Shown: positions 17,203-26,625 of the stretch, piece after piece
Layout of the letters: every line of letters begins with the position of its first letter
How positions within the stretch are numbered: the first letter of the stretch is position 1
DNA from: Flammeovirgaceae bacterium
GTDB lineage: Bacteria; Bacteroidota; Bacteroidia; Cytophagales; Cyclobacteriaceae
DNA: 64,000 bases
NCBI GenBank assembly: GCA_015180985.1
Contig: CP054185.1
Coordinates: 1,853,001-1,917,000 of the forward strand
Direction: 5' to 3'
Notes under the pieces: generated by a model
What the model saw: only the letters and a program-made list of their open reading frames with translations
What the model was told of the DNA's origin: nothing
The model's database searches: none
Program-made: the position numbers and the translations under genes

Positions 17203-18792
17203 TTATTTAAAAATATGTTTGGCATAGTTTACCCGCATCTCATCCAGCAGCCACCGGTTGGCTTTTAGCCGTTTTACAAAATTAGCGTAATCCCGGTTTT
17301 TGCCATCCGACCACACCACTTCGGCCAGGGCACAGGCGCGGGGGTAGGCCATGTATTCGGCATGAGCCGGAGTTTTGATGTACTCGGTCCACAGGTTGGC
17401 CTGGGCTCCCAGAATAAACGGTGCTTCCTGGGCAGTTAGTTGTGGCGGGATGGGTTCGTAGGAGTACACCTCCTGCACAGGGGTAAATCCGCCAATGGCC
17501 AGTGGTTCGGTGGCGGCAGTATCCTGGTAATGGTCGAAGTAACACCAGTTGCCGGGCGTCATGATGACGTGGTGCTTTTGTTTAGCGGCTTCTATACCAC
17601 CGGCTTCGCCACGCCAGCTCATTACGGTGGCATTGGGGGCCAGGCCGCCCTCGAGAATTTCATCCCATCCGATAATCTGCCGCCCTTTGCTGTTCAGGTA
17701 TTTTTCAATGCGCTGGATGAAATAGCTTTGCAGTTCGTGTTCGTCTTTCAGGTTCTCTTTTTTTAGTCTGGCCTGACAATCGCGGCAATTCTTCCAGCTT
17801 GTTTTGGGGCACTCGTCACCACCGATGTGTATATATTCCGATGGGAACAATTCGATTACTTCATCCAATACATCCTGTAAAAACTGAAATGTTTTTTCTT
17901 TACCGGCACAATACACATTATCGAAAACGCCCCAGGTGGTGGCCACTTCGTAGGGTCCGCCTGTACAACCTAATTCGGGGTAAGCCGCCAGGGCAGCCTG
18001 CGAATGGCCGGGCAATTCAATTTCGGGGATGATGGTGATAAAGCGTTGGCGGGCATATTCCACAATTTCTTTGATTTCTTGTTGGGTATAATAACCACCA
18101 TACGGAGTGCCATCATAATTTTTTGATTTGCCGGCATGGCCTACAACGGTTTCTTTCCGATAGGCGGCAACCTGTTGCAGTTTTGGGTATTTTTTTATTT
18201 CGATACGCCAGCCCTGATCTTCGGTGAGGTGCCAGTGAAAACGGTTAAACTTAAACCGCGCCATCAGGTCGATGTTTTTTTTAATGAAATCAACCGGGAA
18301 CATGTGCCGGCCTACATCCAGGTGAAGGCCGCGGTACGCGAAGCGGGGTTGATCCTCAATTTCCACAAATGGGATTTGTTTTGGATCAGCAGCGAGTTGG
18401 ATAAGTGACTGTGCCCCGTAAAACAACCCGGCTGCAGTTGGGGCTTTTATAATTACTCCGGTTTTATTTATTGTTAACCGGTAGCCCTCTGGGTGCAGGT
18501 TGGCTGCATCATTGATTTCGAGTCTTATAAAATCACCATCGGGAGGCTGTTCGCTGATGGTTATGTTCAGGTCCTTTCTTACGAGATTCTCTTTCAGTAA
18601 TTCAGCAACGGCTTTCTCATCGGTTGAGGCTGCTACGATTGTTACCGATGCTCTCCATTGCAGAATATCATTACCGGCTTTTACCGAAGCGGGTGCGGGT
18701 ATAACATTAATCAATTGATCGGGCTGTATATTTTTTTTGGGTGCGCATGATAAAAAAATGAAAAGTAAAGCGCTTGCAACGTACCGGTACAT
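17203..18792 (-). CDS. Beta-N-acetylhexosaminidase (GH20), lipoprotein
   Basis: This is a 529-residue family 20 glycoside hydrolase releasing terminal beta-linked GlcNAc or GalNAc. The start at 18792 gives a lipoprotein signal (MYRYVASALLFIFLSC, Cys16), so it is anchored to a membrane facing the periplasm or exterior. After a small N-terminal GH20b domain (about 30-145) comes the TIM barrel with GLHLDVGRHMFP and FHWHLTEDQGWRIEI. The catalytic pair Asp326-Glu327 lies in HIGGDECPKTSW, where the Asp orients the substrate acetamido group. A TATTTTTG box 21 bases before 18792 supports this start over one 63 bases further up. Confidence 0.95.
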   Translation of the reverse strand: MYRYVASALLFIFLSCAPKKNIQPDQLINVIPAPASVKAGNDILQWRASVTIVAASTDEKAVAELLKENLVRKDLNITISEQPPDGDFIRLEINDAANLHPEGYRLTINKTGVIIKAPTAAGLFYGAQSLIQLAADPKQIPFVEIEDQPRFAYRGLHLDVGRHMFPVDFIKKNIDLMARFKFNRFHWHLTEDQGWRIEIKKYPKLQQVAAYRKETVVGHAGKSKNYDGTPYGGYYTQQEIKEIVEYARQRFITIIPEIELPGHSQAALAAYPELGCTGGPYEVATTWGVFDNVYCAGKEKTFQFLQDVLDEVIELFPSEYIHIGGDECPKTSWKNCRDCQARLKKENLKDEHELQSYFIQRIEKYLNSKGRQIIGWDEILEGGLAPNATVMSWRGEAGGIEAAKQKHHVIMTPGNWCYFDHYQDTAATEPLAIGGFTPVQEVYSYEPIPPQLTAQEAPFILGAQANLWTEYIKTPAHAEYMAYPRACALAEVVWSDGKNRDYANFVKRLKANRWLLDEMRVNYAKHIFK

Positions 18793-18813
18793 AAACGATG
18801 AGGTTAAGAGGAA

Positions 18814-18821
18814 CAAAAATA
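18814..18821 (-). promoter_or_regulatory. TATTTTTG, candidate -7 box for the GH20 gene
   Basis: This exact TAnnTTTG match on the minus strand lies 21 bases before the chosen start at 18792. It overlaps the end of the gene at 18840-19091 only in its upstream region. Confidence 0.5.
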
Positions 18822-18839
18822 AGGAATAGCGGATAGTGT

Positions 18840-19091
18840 TTACGAAAAAATCCACCAGGTTAATAAAAGCAAAATAAGGGTGAGAATCGAAGAAATGAAG
18901 AGGATAATAATTTGTTTCCGTTTTTCGTTTTCCTGCTCTCCCTTAACGGATAATAGCAATTGTTTTCTTTCAGCTTCTGTTAAGTTTTTGGATTCCCGAA
19001 GGTGTTGTTTTTTGGTGGCCCGAAAATTCTTGGTCGGTTTTCGTTTGATTTTTTCCCGTAAATCCAGGTTATACCGGATTGTGTCATTCAT
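18840..19091 (-). CDS. Small basic protein with a C-terminal membrane anchor
   Basis: This 83-residue protein of unknown function starts at MNDTIRYNLD. Residues 1-58 are highly charged and Lys/Arg/Glu-rich. Residues 60-82 are one transmembrane helix (IIILFISSILTLILLLLTWW). It is tail-anchored, so the charged part probably faces the cytoplasm. It lies 40 bases after the stop of the large adhesin-like gene on the same strand and may be co-transcribed with it. An upstream in-frame ATG (19118) would add nine residues. I do not recognise a family. Confidence 0.55.
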   Translation of the reverse strand: MNDTIRYNLDLREKIKRKPTKNFRATKKQHLRESKNLTEAERKQLLLSVKGEQENEKRKQIIILFISSILTLILLLLTWWIFS

Positions 19092-19131
19092 TTGTTTGAG
19101 AAATCCTCCAAGTAACATGGGTAATGCTCTT

Positions 19132-22100
19132 TTACCTCAGCAACACTACGCCTCCGCGTTTTTCCTGTGGTCCATCTTCCGGACGATAGGCGCTTCTGTA
19201 TTTTACAATGTACGTGTAGGTTCCGGCAGGCAGCAGTTGACTGATATTGTTGTTGTAGCCGCCATTCCATTTAAACTGCCGGTCGTTCGATTGAAATACC
19301 AATCCTCCCCAGCGGTCGAAAATGAAGACCTGAAAACCGGCATCATCAACAAAGTAGGAGAAAATCCCAAACTCTTTGTTGGGTGCAGTGCCGCCTGCAT
19401 CAGTTAATTGACTTCCGGGCCGAAAGGCCGTAGGCGCAACGATGCGCGGCTTGCATTCTTCAATAACATCGGTCTGATCAAATGAAGCACAGCCAAATGA
19501 GTTTATCAGATCAACCCCGAAAACACCGGGCTCGGTTACCAGTAATGTACGGTTCGTCTCGCCCGTTAACAACACACCGCCCTGGTACCACTGGTAGCTT
19601 TGAAAACCGCCACCGGCATCAAGCAGTACTTCGCGCGAATTCGGATCGGGGTTGGCCGGGTTGTTACAGATGAGTGCTTTAGACGGTAATGATCCGGGTG
19701 TAACCGGGAATAAAACAATTTCCTGTTCGGCAAATTCGGTACAGCCGGGTATAGTGCCTGTAAGCCTGTACAAACCGGCCGTGGTGCGGGTAAGTGTTGA
19801 TGAGGTTGCCCCGGCAATATCCACTCCGTTTACTGCCCATTGAAATGCGGTGCCCGGAATTGTGCTGCTTCCGGTTAGTGTAAAAGGAGAACCGATGCAG
19901 GGAGGCGTTGAAGTAAACGTGATTTGCAAATCGCCTGCGACAAAAACAGTTTTAGATGCAGAACTGAAAACACATCCCGAAAGGGAGTTAACTACTTCTA
20001 CCCGGTATGTTATCCCGTTGTCGGCCAGGCCGGCCAGGATGGATTGGCCACCGGGAATAAGCACACCGTTGCGGTACCAGCGGAAGGTGTATGCACCTGA
20101 CGGAGTGGCTGTAGCCGTGAGTGTAGCCTGGTTTTCACACGGATCGCTTTGATTGAAATCAGCAACCACATTGTTATTTACAAAAACGGTTACCGATGTA
20201 TTGAGCGGACAAAATCCTGCCTGTGTTACCGTTACATTGTAAACCTGGTTTCCTTGTGGAGGATTTGCAGAAATGGTTTGAAGCGTTGCTGAACCGACAA
20301 TGTCAGGTCCGCTCCACGACCAGCCGGTGCCACCGGTAACACCAACCGTTATGGGGTTGGTGCACGGATTGACAGTAAACCCGGAAACAGCAACCACCGG
20401 ATCCTGGTTAAACGTTTGAGCGGGTGAAGCAAACAAACAGCCACCTGCTGTCATTTCTATGATGTAGGTACCGCTAGGCACTCCGGGTGTATCAAAAGGA
20501 GAACCTGTACCAGCCCCCGTAGCCACCACCTGTGCCGTAGTTGAGTTGATAACGCGGTAGGTAAAGGGCAATGCTGTTGTATGTGTTACCCGAAGTACCA
20601 GCGGGTCGCAGGTGTTTTGCCGGATAACCGATGAAATCGTAAAGACATTGTCATTAATGCTGACTACATCGATGCTCGTACAACCGGATATTTGATCGGT
20701 TACGGTAATACCATAAGAGCCGGCACCCAGTCCGGTAAACGGTGGCAGTACAGGTCCAGCGGGCCGGTCAACATCGGAGAGTGAAGTTGAAGGGCCGGTT
20801 ACAAAATAGGTAAACAAGGTTGAGGCGGGTGTGTTCAGTGTGAGTGCAATTTGTCCGGTTAGTGTTCCGCACCCGGCTGTAGGTGAAGCAACAGCCGTGA
20901 ACACGGGCGATTCGTTAAATGTAAAGGTCACAGTATCATTTACTGTGCATAATGTAATCGGATCGGTAACCTGCACTATGTATTCAAAGATTCCGGGAAT
21001 GCTGGAGTCAACCGATTGGGTTTGTGCTGTACCGGCTGGTGCACCATTGATGGTCCAGGCATAGGTTGTACCCGGATTCTGTGCATTGAGCGGAAATACC
21101 GGAGTGTTCTGACATAAGGTTTGATTGGGCCCCAGATCAACAATCGGCCGGTTGTCTGCCACCAGAATGGAGCCGCTGGAACGACAGCCGGTTGCGTTGT
21201 TGGTAATAATTACACTTACAATGCTTTGCTGACTAACACTGATGGTGCGGGTAGTTTCACCGGTTGACCACGAGAAGGAAAGGTCGGCCAGGTCCGGATT
21301 AGTTGCTGGTGTTGCCTCCAGCGTAAGCGGCCCGTTACAAAGTACAGGTTGAGGGATGCCTGCAGGTAAAAATGTAGGGTTTGCCGGTGGCGGAAAGATG
21401 GTAATCGTTTGTACAATAGTGGTGTCTAAGCCGCAGCGGTTAAATACGCGTAATGAAACAACGTAATTGGTTGGCGTACCAACTACCGGATAGGTATGGT
21501 CCACTTGTGGTTGGGTAGATCCTGTACCATCACCAAATGACCATTCAAACTCATCAATCGGATCAGTTCCGAAAGCAAGAAATGAGGTGGGCGACCCCTC
21601 ACAGAAACCGGCAATCTGCATGCCTGCCGGCTGAACCACATTGCCTACGTTCTGTATGAAGTTGGGCAAACCTAACCGGCTTTGTGTTCCTGGAGCGAGC
21701 GCAAATCCGTTTGGAATAAAACCCGAAAGTAATGTTGTATCGGCATTGAAGGTGATTGTTCCTACGTAAGGTTTATTGTTAACAGCAACATACAGTTGAC
21801 CATCCGGGCCAAGTTGGATAGCGCCTAATTCTTCATTCACTGCGGCAAGCGGTGGAAGTATCTGGTGGGGTATTCCCAGCGAATCGAAATAAAATTCAAC
21901 CAACGTAGATTGGCCCGGTGCAGAATTGCGGATGGTGGCAAAGAACTTGTTAAGCGCAAATTCAATCCCGTATATCTGTCCGGCCGGTGCGGTTGGATAA
22001 GTCGGGACTATCATACGGAAATTGGTAACCACACCTGTTGTATCAATAAAATCAAAAATTTCAAGTGCTGCGATTTGATAAGTAGAGGGCGCCACTGCTC

Positions 22101-24390
22101 TGCTTAAGGCTACCATAAGCCGGTTCTGTGCACCAAGTTTCATATACCCATGTGCCAGCCCTTCATCGGTTACAAGGTAATCGGAACCGATGCTGCTGAT
22201 AACCGGATTACCGATACCGGTGGGCGTAATCCGGTAGGCCCTAAATGAATTGTTACCGTACTCATGCGCGATGAGCCAGTTTCCATTTCCGGTTATGCGT
22301 TCGGTACTTCTTGAAAACAAGAGCTGGTTTACCTGGGCCAGGCCGCCATCACCACTATTCAGTTTAATGTCGTAGAGCGAATACCGAAGTTCATACGTAT
22401 TGGCTCCATGAACTTCCTGTGTGGTAAATATATAATAAAGTGTCTCATCGCCCGGAACAGGAATTATCAGGGCCGACTGGGTAGAACCGTTCTCGCCCCC
22501 GATGCCCGGAGGCACCGCCAACGGAATTTCATTGTCGTTTCTGTCGTACACCCGCGTTCCGTCAGTTGATAAAATAACATTTCCGTTGCGGTCACTGATG
22601 ACCGCAACTCCCTCCGGACTGGTTACCGGTCCGGATATGGCCACCCGCGGCTGCTGGTTAAAATCAATTCCCGCATTTTGCCCGAAGTACCAGATGTTGG
22701 CCCGCTGGTCCTGCAACCCGTACTCGCGCACGTTTACACCGGCATAGGCTGAGCAGCCCAGACCATCAGTTACAACAACATAATAGTAGCCTGCTGAATC
22801 GGGCGTTAGCACAGGCCCCACATCGCCATTCGACCAGATGACGGAAGCCGGTGTGCCACCTTGTATAGTTACCGTTACCGAAAAATCATCAGCGGTATTG
22901 TTCGGGCACGGAGGTATGCCGTTGTTAACCGGCAACTCACACTCGCATGCGGTGGTGTCCTGTACAAGGGTAAGTTGAAGGTCGAACTGATTGATGTTTA
23001 CCACTCCGCTCGATGAAGCCGACTGCCCGTTAAGAAAGGCCGTAACTGTAACCGTATAGGAACTCCCGGTTTGGTAACTGTGGATGGGACTCCATTGATT
23101 GGAGCCGTTACCATCGCCAAAATCCCATACCAGGCTGTCGGCTGCGGGGCTTACGGTCGGGTAAAATGAAATGGGTGTATTTGAACAACTTCCTGATGAG
23201 ACAAATGAAACCGTAAGATTAATATCAACACCCGGTGAGAATGAAGAAAACTGCTGCGCGTTGAAGTTAGGGTTGGAGGCAAAGGCAACCGGGTTATACG
23301 CAATACGGGTTGCAACACTGTCGGTATTAGTCATGCTTCCGAGCCTGAAAATGCCGGCACTGGATTCATACAAATGATAAATAGCGCTGTCGGGCGCCAT
23401 CTGCAATCCCCAGCTGCGGAAAACATTGGAGGGAAGAACCGGTAACAATGAGGAGGTTGGATTCAGTAAATCAAATTGCAGTACCTGCGCATCCGTACCG
23501 GAGTCGTTAAGCCTGGAGATGTACAGGTACCGGCTGTTAGAACTCCACTCCGTGTCGTACAATGCCTGCGCAGCAGTATGCGCTGTATTAAATACGAACT
23601 GGTTAAAGGATAAAACTCCGGTGGCGTTGTCAAAATCAAGAATAATTACGTTGCGGTTGGCTGTTTGCGGGGTTACGGCAATACGTCCGGCAAGGCTGTC
23701 GTACGAAAAGTTTGCTGCCGAAATATCAAGGCTGCCGGTAAGGTTGTTAAATGTAGTGTGATTAAACGTACCGCCCGGCAGTATATGGGTTACGGTATAG
23801 TTGTCGGTATTGTTCTCGTGGGTAATCAGCCAGTAATCAGTGCCGTTGGCATGCGGTATGGTAAGCATTGCTTCGGAGCGGCTGTTTGCCGCAATGCCAA
23901 ACGGCTGATTTTTTGATATCACATCACCAATGGGTGGAGCAGGAAATACAGCATTTCCAAAAGTGCCCATGTCCACCATGCTTACAGCAACGGTTCCTCC
24001 GGATGTAAAACTTGCTGTGTTGGTAAACACATAATATTGATTGGGCACTCCGGGCACGGGGCAGATGGCCACATGCTGGTTGCCATTAAGGTTGGCGGTT
24101 AATCCGAAGCCATTCGGCATTTGAGTATGGGTGACATCAAATACCTGGTTGCCATTGGTATAAAACAGCAGGTTGGCGTTTACCTGGTCGGTTACTGTGG
24201 CACTTCCGCCAACGCCCAGCAGGTTAGGATGTGCAACCAATACTGGGGAGTTATCTGTCCGGTTAAACCGGATGGCCTGCCCGCCATTGCCGAAATACCA
24301 GTTATGCCGGGTAAGATCCTGAGCGCCTGCAGCGATTGTCAGCCAACTGCACAGTACCACCATCCATCGTTGCATACTCTTTATATTCAT
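19132..24390 (-). CDS. Giant secreted PKD protein with gliding-motility-associated (CHU_C) C-terminal domain
   Basis: This 1752-residue exported protein has a signal peptide to about residue 23 (TIAAGAQ). Two long modules, each opening with a WYFG motif (31-34 and 567-570), look like a tandem duplication of a propeller-like domain. Each is followed by a PKD domain (about 395-465 with VWDFGDG, and 925-1000 with EWSFGDG). Residues about 1000-1650 are Ig-like and repetitive with many Thr/Gly/Pro. The last 90 or so residues (FIFDRWGGLVFQSND, then WNGGYNN and LLPAGTYTYIVKYR) form the gliding-motility-associated C-terminal domain, a type IX secretion signal. The divergent PorP/SprF gene is its probable secretion partner. 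No enzyme motif is seen. Confidence 0.93.
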   Translation of the reverse strand: MNIKSMQRWMVVLCSWLTIAAGAQDLTRHNWYFGNGGQAIRFNRTDNSPVLVAHPNLLGVGGSATVTDQVNANLLFYTNGNQVFDVTHTQMPNGFGLTANLNGNQHVAICPVPGVPNQYYVFTNTASFTSGGTVAVSMVDMGTFGNAVFPAPPIGDVISKNQPFGIAANSRSEAMLTIPHANGTDYWLITHENNTDNYTVTHILPGGTFNHTTFNNLTGSLDISAANFSYDSLAGRIAVTPQTANRNVIILDFDNATGVLSFNQFVFNTAHTAAQALYDTEWSSNSRYLYISRLNDSGTDAQVLQFDLLNPTSSLLPVLPSNVFRSWGLQMAPDSAIYHLYESSAGIFRLGSMTNTDSVATRIAYNPVAFASNPNFNAQQFSSFSPGVDINLTVSFVSSGSCSNTPISFYPTVSPAADSLVWDFGDGNGSNQWSPIHSYQTGSSYTVTVTAFLNGQSASSSGVVNINQFDLQLTLVQDTTACECELPVNNGIPPCPNNTADDFSVTVTIQGGTPASVIWSNGDVGPVLTPDSAGYYYVVVTDGLGCSAYAGVNVREYGLQDQRANIWYFGQNAGIDFNQQPRVAISGPVTSPEGVAVISDRNGNVILSTDGTRVYDRNDNEIPLAVPPGIGGENGSTQSALIIPVPGDETLYYIFTTQEVHGANTYELRYSLYDIKLNSGDGGLAQVNQLLFSRSTERITGNGNWLIAHEYGNNSFRAYRITPTGIGNPVISSIGSDYLVTDEGLAHGYMKLGAQNRLMVALSRAVAPSTYQIAALEIFDFIDTTGVVTNFRMIVPTYPTAPAGQIYGIEFALNKFFATIRNSAPGQSTLVEFYFDSLGIPHQILPPLAAVNEELGAIQLGPDGQLYVAVNNKPYVGTITFNADTTLLSGFIPNGFALAPGTQSRLGLPNFIQNVGNVVQPAGMQIAGFCEGSPTSFLAFGTDPIDEFEWSFGDGTGSTQPQVDHTYPVVGTPTNYVVSLRVFNRCGLDTTIVQTITIFPPPANPTFLPAGIPQPVLCNGPLTLEATPATNPDLADLSFSWSTGETTRTISVSQQSIVSVIITNNATGCRSSGSILVADNRPIVDLGPNQTLCQNTPVFPLNAQNPGTTYAWTINGAPAGTAQTQSVDSSIPGIFEYIVQVTDPITLCTVNDTVTFTFNESPVFTAVASPTAGCGTLTGQIALTLNTPASTLFTYFVTGPSTSLSDVDRPAGPVLPPFTGLGAGSYGITVTDQISGCTSIDVVSINDNVFTISSVIRQNTCDPLVLRVTHTTALPFTYRVINSTTAQVVATGAGTGSPFDTPGVPSGTYIIEMTAGGCLFASPAQTFNQDPVVAVSGFTVNPCTNPITVGVTGGTGWSWSGPDIVGSATLQTISANPPQGNQVYNVTVTQAGFCPLNTSVTVFVNNNVVADFNQSDPCENQATLTATATPSGAYTFRWYRNGVLIPGGQSILAGLADNGITYRVEVVNSLSGCVFSSASKTVFVAGDLQITFTSTPPCIGSPFTLTGSSTIPGTAFQWAVNGVDIAGATSSTLTRTTAGLYRLTGTIPGCTEFAEQEIVLFPVTPGSLPSKALICNNPANPDPNSREVLLDAGGGFQSYQWYQGGVLLTGETNRTLLVTEPGVFGVDLINSFGCASFDQTDVIEECKPRIVAPTAFRPGSQLTDAGGTAPNKEFGIFSYFVDDAGFQVFIFDRWGGLVFQSNDRQFKWNGGYNNNISQLLPAGTYTYIVKYRSAYRPEDGPQEKRGGVVLLR

Positions 24391-24478
24391 TTAGCTAAGT
24401 CAAAGCATAGTAAGCATTGGAAAACGCACTGGTTACAAGCATAAACGATGCAGTGCTTGCGAAAATATACATTTTGAC

Positions 24479-24486
24479 CAAAAATA
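24479..24486 (-). promoter_or_regulatory. TATTTTTG, candidate -7 box for the giant secreted protein
   Basis: This TAnnTTTG match on the minus strand lies 88 bases before the ATG at 24390, inside the 174-base divergent gap shared with the PorP/SprF gene. No good -33 element is seen. The rest of the gap holds nothing I recognise. Confidence 0.35.
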
Positions 24487-24564
24487 ACGTTAAAGAATCT
24501 GTAAACAGCGCTTTTAATGAGCCTGGTGTTTTATTCCAACTGTTAATCGCTTTAATTTGCTTTG

Positions 24565-25632
24565 ATGGATTTAAACGCATTGAGTTACCGGTTACAAAAA
24601 TGGCTACTGGTTGTGGTATTAATGCTGGTTATGCTTAATCCGGTAACTGCTCAGGATCCGCAGTTTAGCCAGTTTTATGCCGCCCCGTTGTATCTTAACC
24701 CGGCACTTACCGGATCAACCGGGCAGGCCCGTGCGGGGATCAATTACCGCAATCAATGGCCTGCTATTGATGCCAACTTCACCACCATGTCAGCTTACTT
24801 CGACTATTTTATCGAGGACGCAAATAGCGGAGTAGGAATTATTTTGAATCGTGATGTGGAGGGACTGGCCGGGTTACGTTCAACCCATGTTGGGTTGCAA
24901 TATTCGTATGAGATTCAATTTTCTAAAAATGTGGGCTTCAGGCCCGGTGCACAGGTAGCTTTATACAACCGCGACATTAATTTTAACAGGCTTACATTTG
25001 GTGATCAGTTTGATCCGGTTACGGGTGAGTTAATATCACCACAAACAGCCGAAACGTTCAACACCAACTTCAGTAAAACCTTTGTTGATCTGTCGCTGGG
25101 TGGTGTTTTCTTCACCAAGATTGCCTACCTGGGCATTGCTGCCTTTCACCTCAATACGCCCAATCAATCTATTATTGATGAGAATAGCCCGCTGCCAGTT
25201 AAACTGTCAATACATGGAGGATTTAAATATTACATGAAATCCGGTGTGAAAGGCTCAGGAGTGTATGCACAACAAGCGGAACGAAGTATAAGCCCGGCCT
25301 TTCAGTACCGCCACCAGGGCCAGTTTGATCAGTTGGATTTGGGTGTGTATTATACAGCCGAACCGGTGGTGCTCGGTTTGTGGTACCGTGGTGTTCCGTT
25401 TAAACAGGTTAACGGATTTGTTAATAATGAATCGATTGTTCTGCTCTTAGGGTTTACCAACATTGGTGCAAAGGAAGCGCTGAACATCGGCTATAGCTAC
25501 GACTACACGATTTCAAAACTGGGTGCCGGCAGTGGTGGTGCGCATGAATTTAGCCTGGTGTACACCTGGCCTATGCGCGATCCGCGCAAACCACCCAAAG
25601 ACAAGCTGGTCATTCCTTGTCCTGATTTTTAG
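24565..25632 (+). CDS. PorP/SprF-family type IX secretion membrane protein
   Basis: This 355-residue outer-membrane protein of the PorP/SprF family has a signal peptide ending LNPVTAQ, followed at once by the family hallmark DPQFSQFYAAPLYLNPALTG and then RAGINYRNQWP. The remainder has alternating barrel-like strands. Family members assist the secretion or surface anchoring of specific type IX cargo, as SprF does for SprB. The large CHU_C-domain gene is divergent next to it, so pairing is likely. The ATG at 24565 is used; a TTG immediately before it is also in frame. The UPF0126 gene begins 4 bases after its stop, suggesting transcriptional coupling. Confidence 0.93.
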   Translation: MDLNALSYRLQKWLLVVVLMLVMLNPVTAQDPQFSQFYAAPLYLNPALTGSTGQARAGINYRNQWPAIDANFTTMSAYFDYFIEDANSGVGIILNRDVEGLAGLRSTHVGLQYSYEIQFSKNVGFRPGAQVALYNRDINFNRLTFGDQFDPVTGELISPQTAETFNTNFSKTFVDLSLGGVFFTKIAYLGIAAFHLNTPNQSIIDENSPLPVKLSIHGGFKYYMKSGVKGSGVYAQQAERSISPAFQYRHQGQFDQLDLGVYYTAEPVVLGLWYRGVPFKQVNGFVNNESIVLLLGFTNIGAKEALNIGYSYDYTISKLGAGSGGAHEFSLVYTWPMRDPRKPPKDKLVIPCPDF

Positions 25633-25636
25633 GGTC

Positions 25637-26251
25637 ATGTATTTTCAGTATCCCTTAGAACTCATCGGAACTTTTTTCTTTGCTGTATCCGGGGCACTGG
25701 CGATGCAGGACAAAGACCACGATTGGTTTGGTGCCGGTTTTACCGGGTTTGTAACGGCCATCGGAGGAGGTACGCTCCGTGACATCATGCTGGGCAGTTA
25801 TCCGCTCGTGTGGATTGGCGATATCAACTTTCTCTATGCAGTACTGGTGGGTGTTGTAATGGCCATTCTGTTCTACAGGGCGTTCATTAAACTGCGCAGA
25901 ACGTTTCTGTTGTTCGATACGCTGGGGATAGCCTTCTTTACCATCCTGGGTACGGAAAAGGCCATTGCCATGGGGGTGCGGCCGGAGATAGCCGCCATTA
26001 TGGGCATGTTTACAGCGGTTATGGGTGGTGTTATACGCGATACCCTAACCAATGAGGTGCCTATCATCTTCCGAAAAGAAATCTATGCCACCGCCTGCCT
26101 GGCCGGTGCCATTGTTTACCTGGTGCTTGATTTGCACACTCCGCTTGAGCGCAACATTAACCTCGTAGTATCCATCGCAGTCATCATCCTCATCCGCCTT
26201 CTTGCTGTAAAGTTTAAACTCTCCTTGCCCGGGTTCAAAGGACGCAGCTAA
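25637..26251 (+). CDS. UPF0126/TRIC-type trimeric cation channel family membrane protein
   Basis: This 204-residue inner-membrane protein is made of two homologous three-helix halves plus a final helix. Each half has a Gly-rich signature: GFVTAIGGGTLRDIMLG in the first and GMFTAVMGGVIRDTLTNE in the second, the pattern of UPF0126 (YicG-like) proteins, which prokaryotic TRIC structures place among monovalent cation channels. I start it at ATG 25637, 4 bases after the PorP/SprF stop, because MYFQYPLELIGTFFFAVSG is the conserved N-terminus. An in-frame start further upstream overlaps the previous gene. The physiological ion is not evident. Confidence 0.93.
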   Translation: MYFQYPLELIGTFFFAVSGALAMQDKDHDWFGAGFTGFVTAIGGGTLRDIMLGSYPLVWIGDINFLYAVLVGVVMAILFYRAFIKLRRTFLLFDTLGIAFFTILGTEKAIAMGVRPEIAAIMGMFTAVMGGVIRDTLTNEVPIIFRKEIYATACLAGAIVYLVLDLHTPLERNINLVVSIAVIILIRLLAVKFKLSLPGFKGRS

Positions 26252-26317
26252 CTCTCGTTCGGCAAGAAATTGGTATCAAGCCAAAAAATTATTTGCCATT
26301 GTCCGATTTTTATCGTT

Positions 26318-26325
26318 TAACTTTG
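26318..26325 (+). promoter_or_regulatory. TAACTTTG, candidate -7 box of the arginine operon
   Basis: This TAnnTTTG match has a TTTG 22 bases upstream (26292-26295). It is one of the few boxes in this window that also has a plausible -33 element. Confidence 0.5.
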
Positions 26326-26399
26326 TAAAACTGTTTAAACTAAAATTCAAAACTGAATGCCTTTTATCTGACGTTTAACTTTAACCACCAAGCAAGAAA

Positions 26400-26525
26400 T
26401 TGAAAACAACGATCACCATTGCAGCAACTACGGTTGCTCACCATCCTAACAGAACTCTTCCGTTCTTCATCCCGGCCTGTTTGGTGTCCAGGCGTACCCG
26501 CCCCACGCGCTTCGTGCGTATTTGA
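26400..26525 (+). CDS. Possible arginine leader peptide (41 codons, TTG start)
   Basis: A frame opened by TTG at 26400 runs MKTTITIAATTVAHH, then continues to a TGA at 26523. Six of its codons are Arg (18, 31, 32, 34, 37, 40), five of them among the last eleven (SRRTRPTRFVRI). It is placed between a promoter box and a T-tailed hairpin, upstream of arginine genes, where a stalled ribosome could choose between the two hairpins. There is no clear ribosome-binding site, and a TTG start is weak evidence, so this is a hypothesis. Confidence 0.3.
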   Translation: MKTTITIAATTVAHHPNRTLPFFIPACLVSRRTRPTRFVRI

Positions 26526-26625
26526 TGCATACCCCCAACTTTTGTTGATTCAGGCCTGAGGTCAGGGACCTTGTGCCTGTGCCCTTGTTCAGTTTTTTAT
26601 TCAGGTAATTAACTACGAAACACCA

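Larger units (their letters stand above)
26252..26625 (+). promoter_or_regulatory. Long leader of the arginine operon
   Basis: This 374-base gap carries a promoter-like TTTG-N22-TAACTTTG (26292-26325), a possible 41-codon Arg-rich leader frame (26400-26525) and two overlapping hairpins. The first is CAGGC/GCCTG with AGGTC/GACCT (26551-26579). The second is CTGAG+AGGG paired with CCCT+TTCAG (26556-26592), followed by TTTTTT (26593-26598). The two hairpins share bases, so only one can form at a time, as in an attenuator. The first structural gene starts 28 bases after the T run. The function is an inference from layout. Confidence 0.45.

Noticed and set aside
18793-18855. Upstream start of the GH20 gene at 18855
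   Set aside because: It would place the TATTTTTG box inside the gene and hide the lipoprotein signal that starts at 18792.
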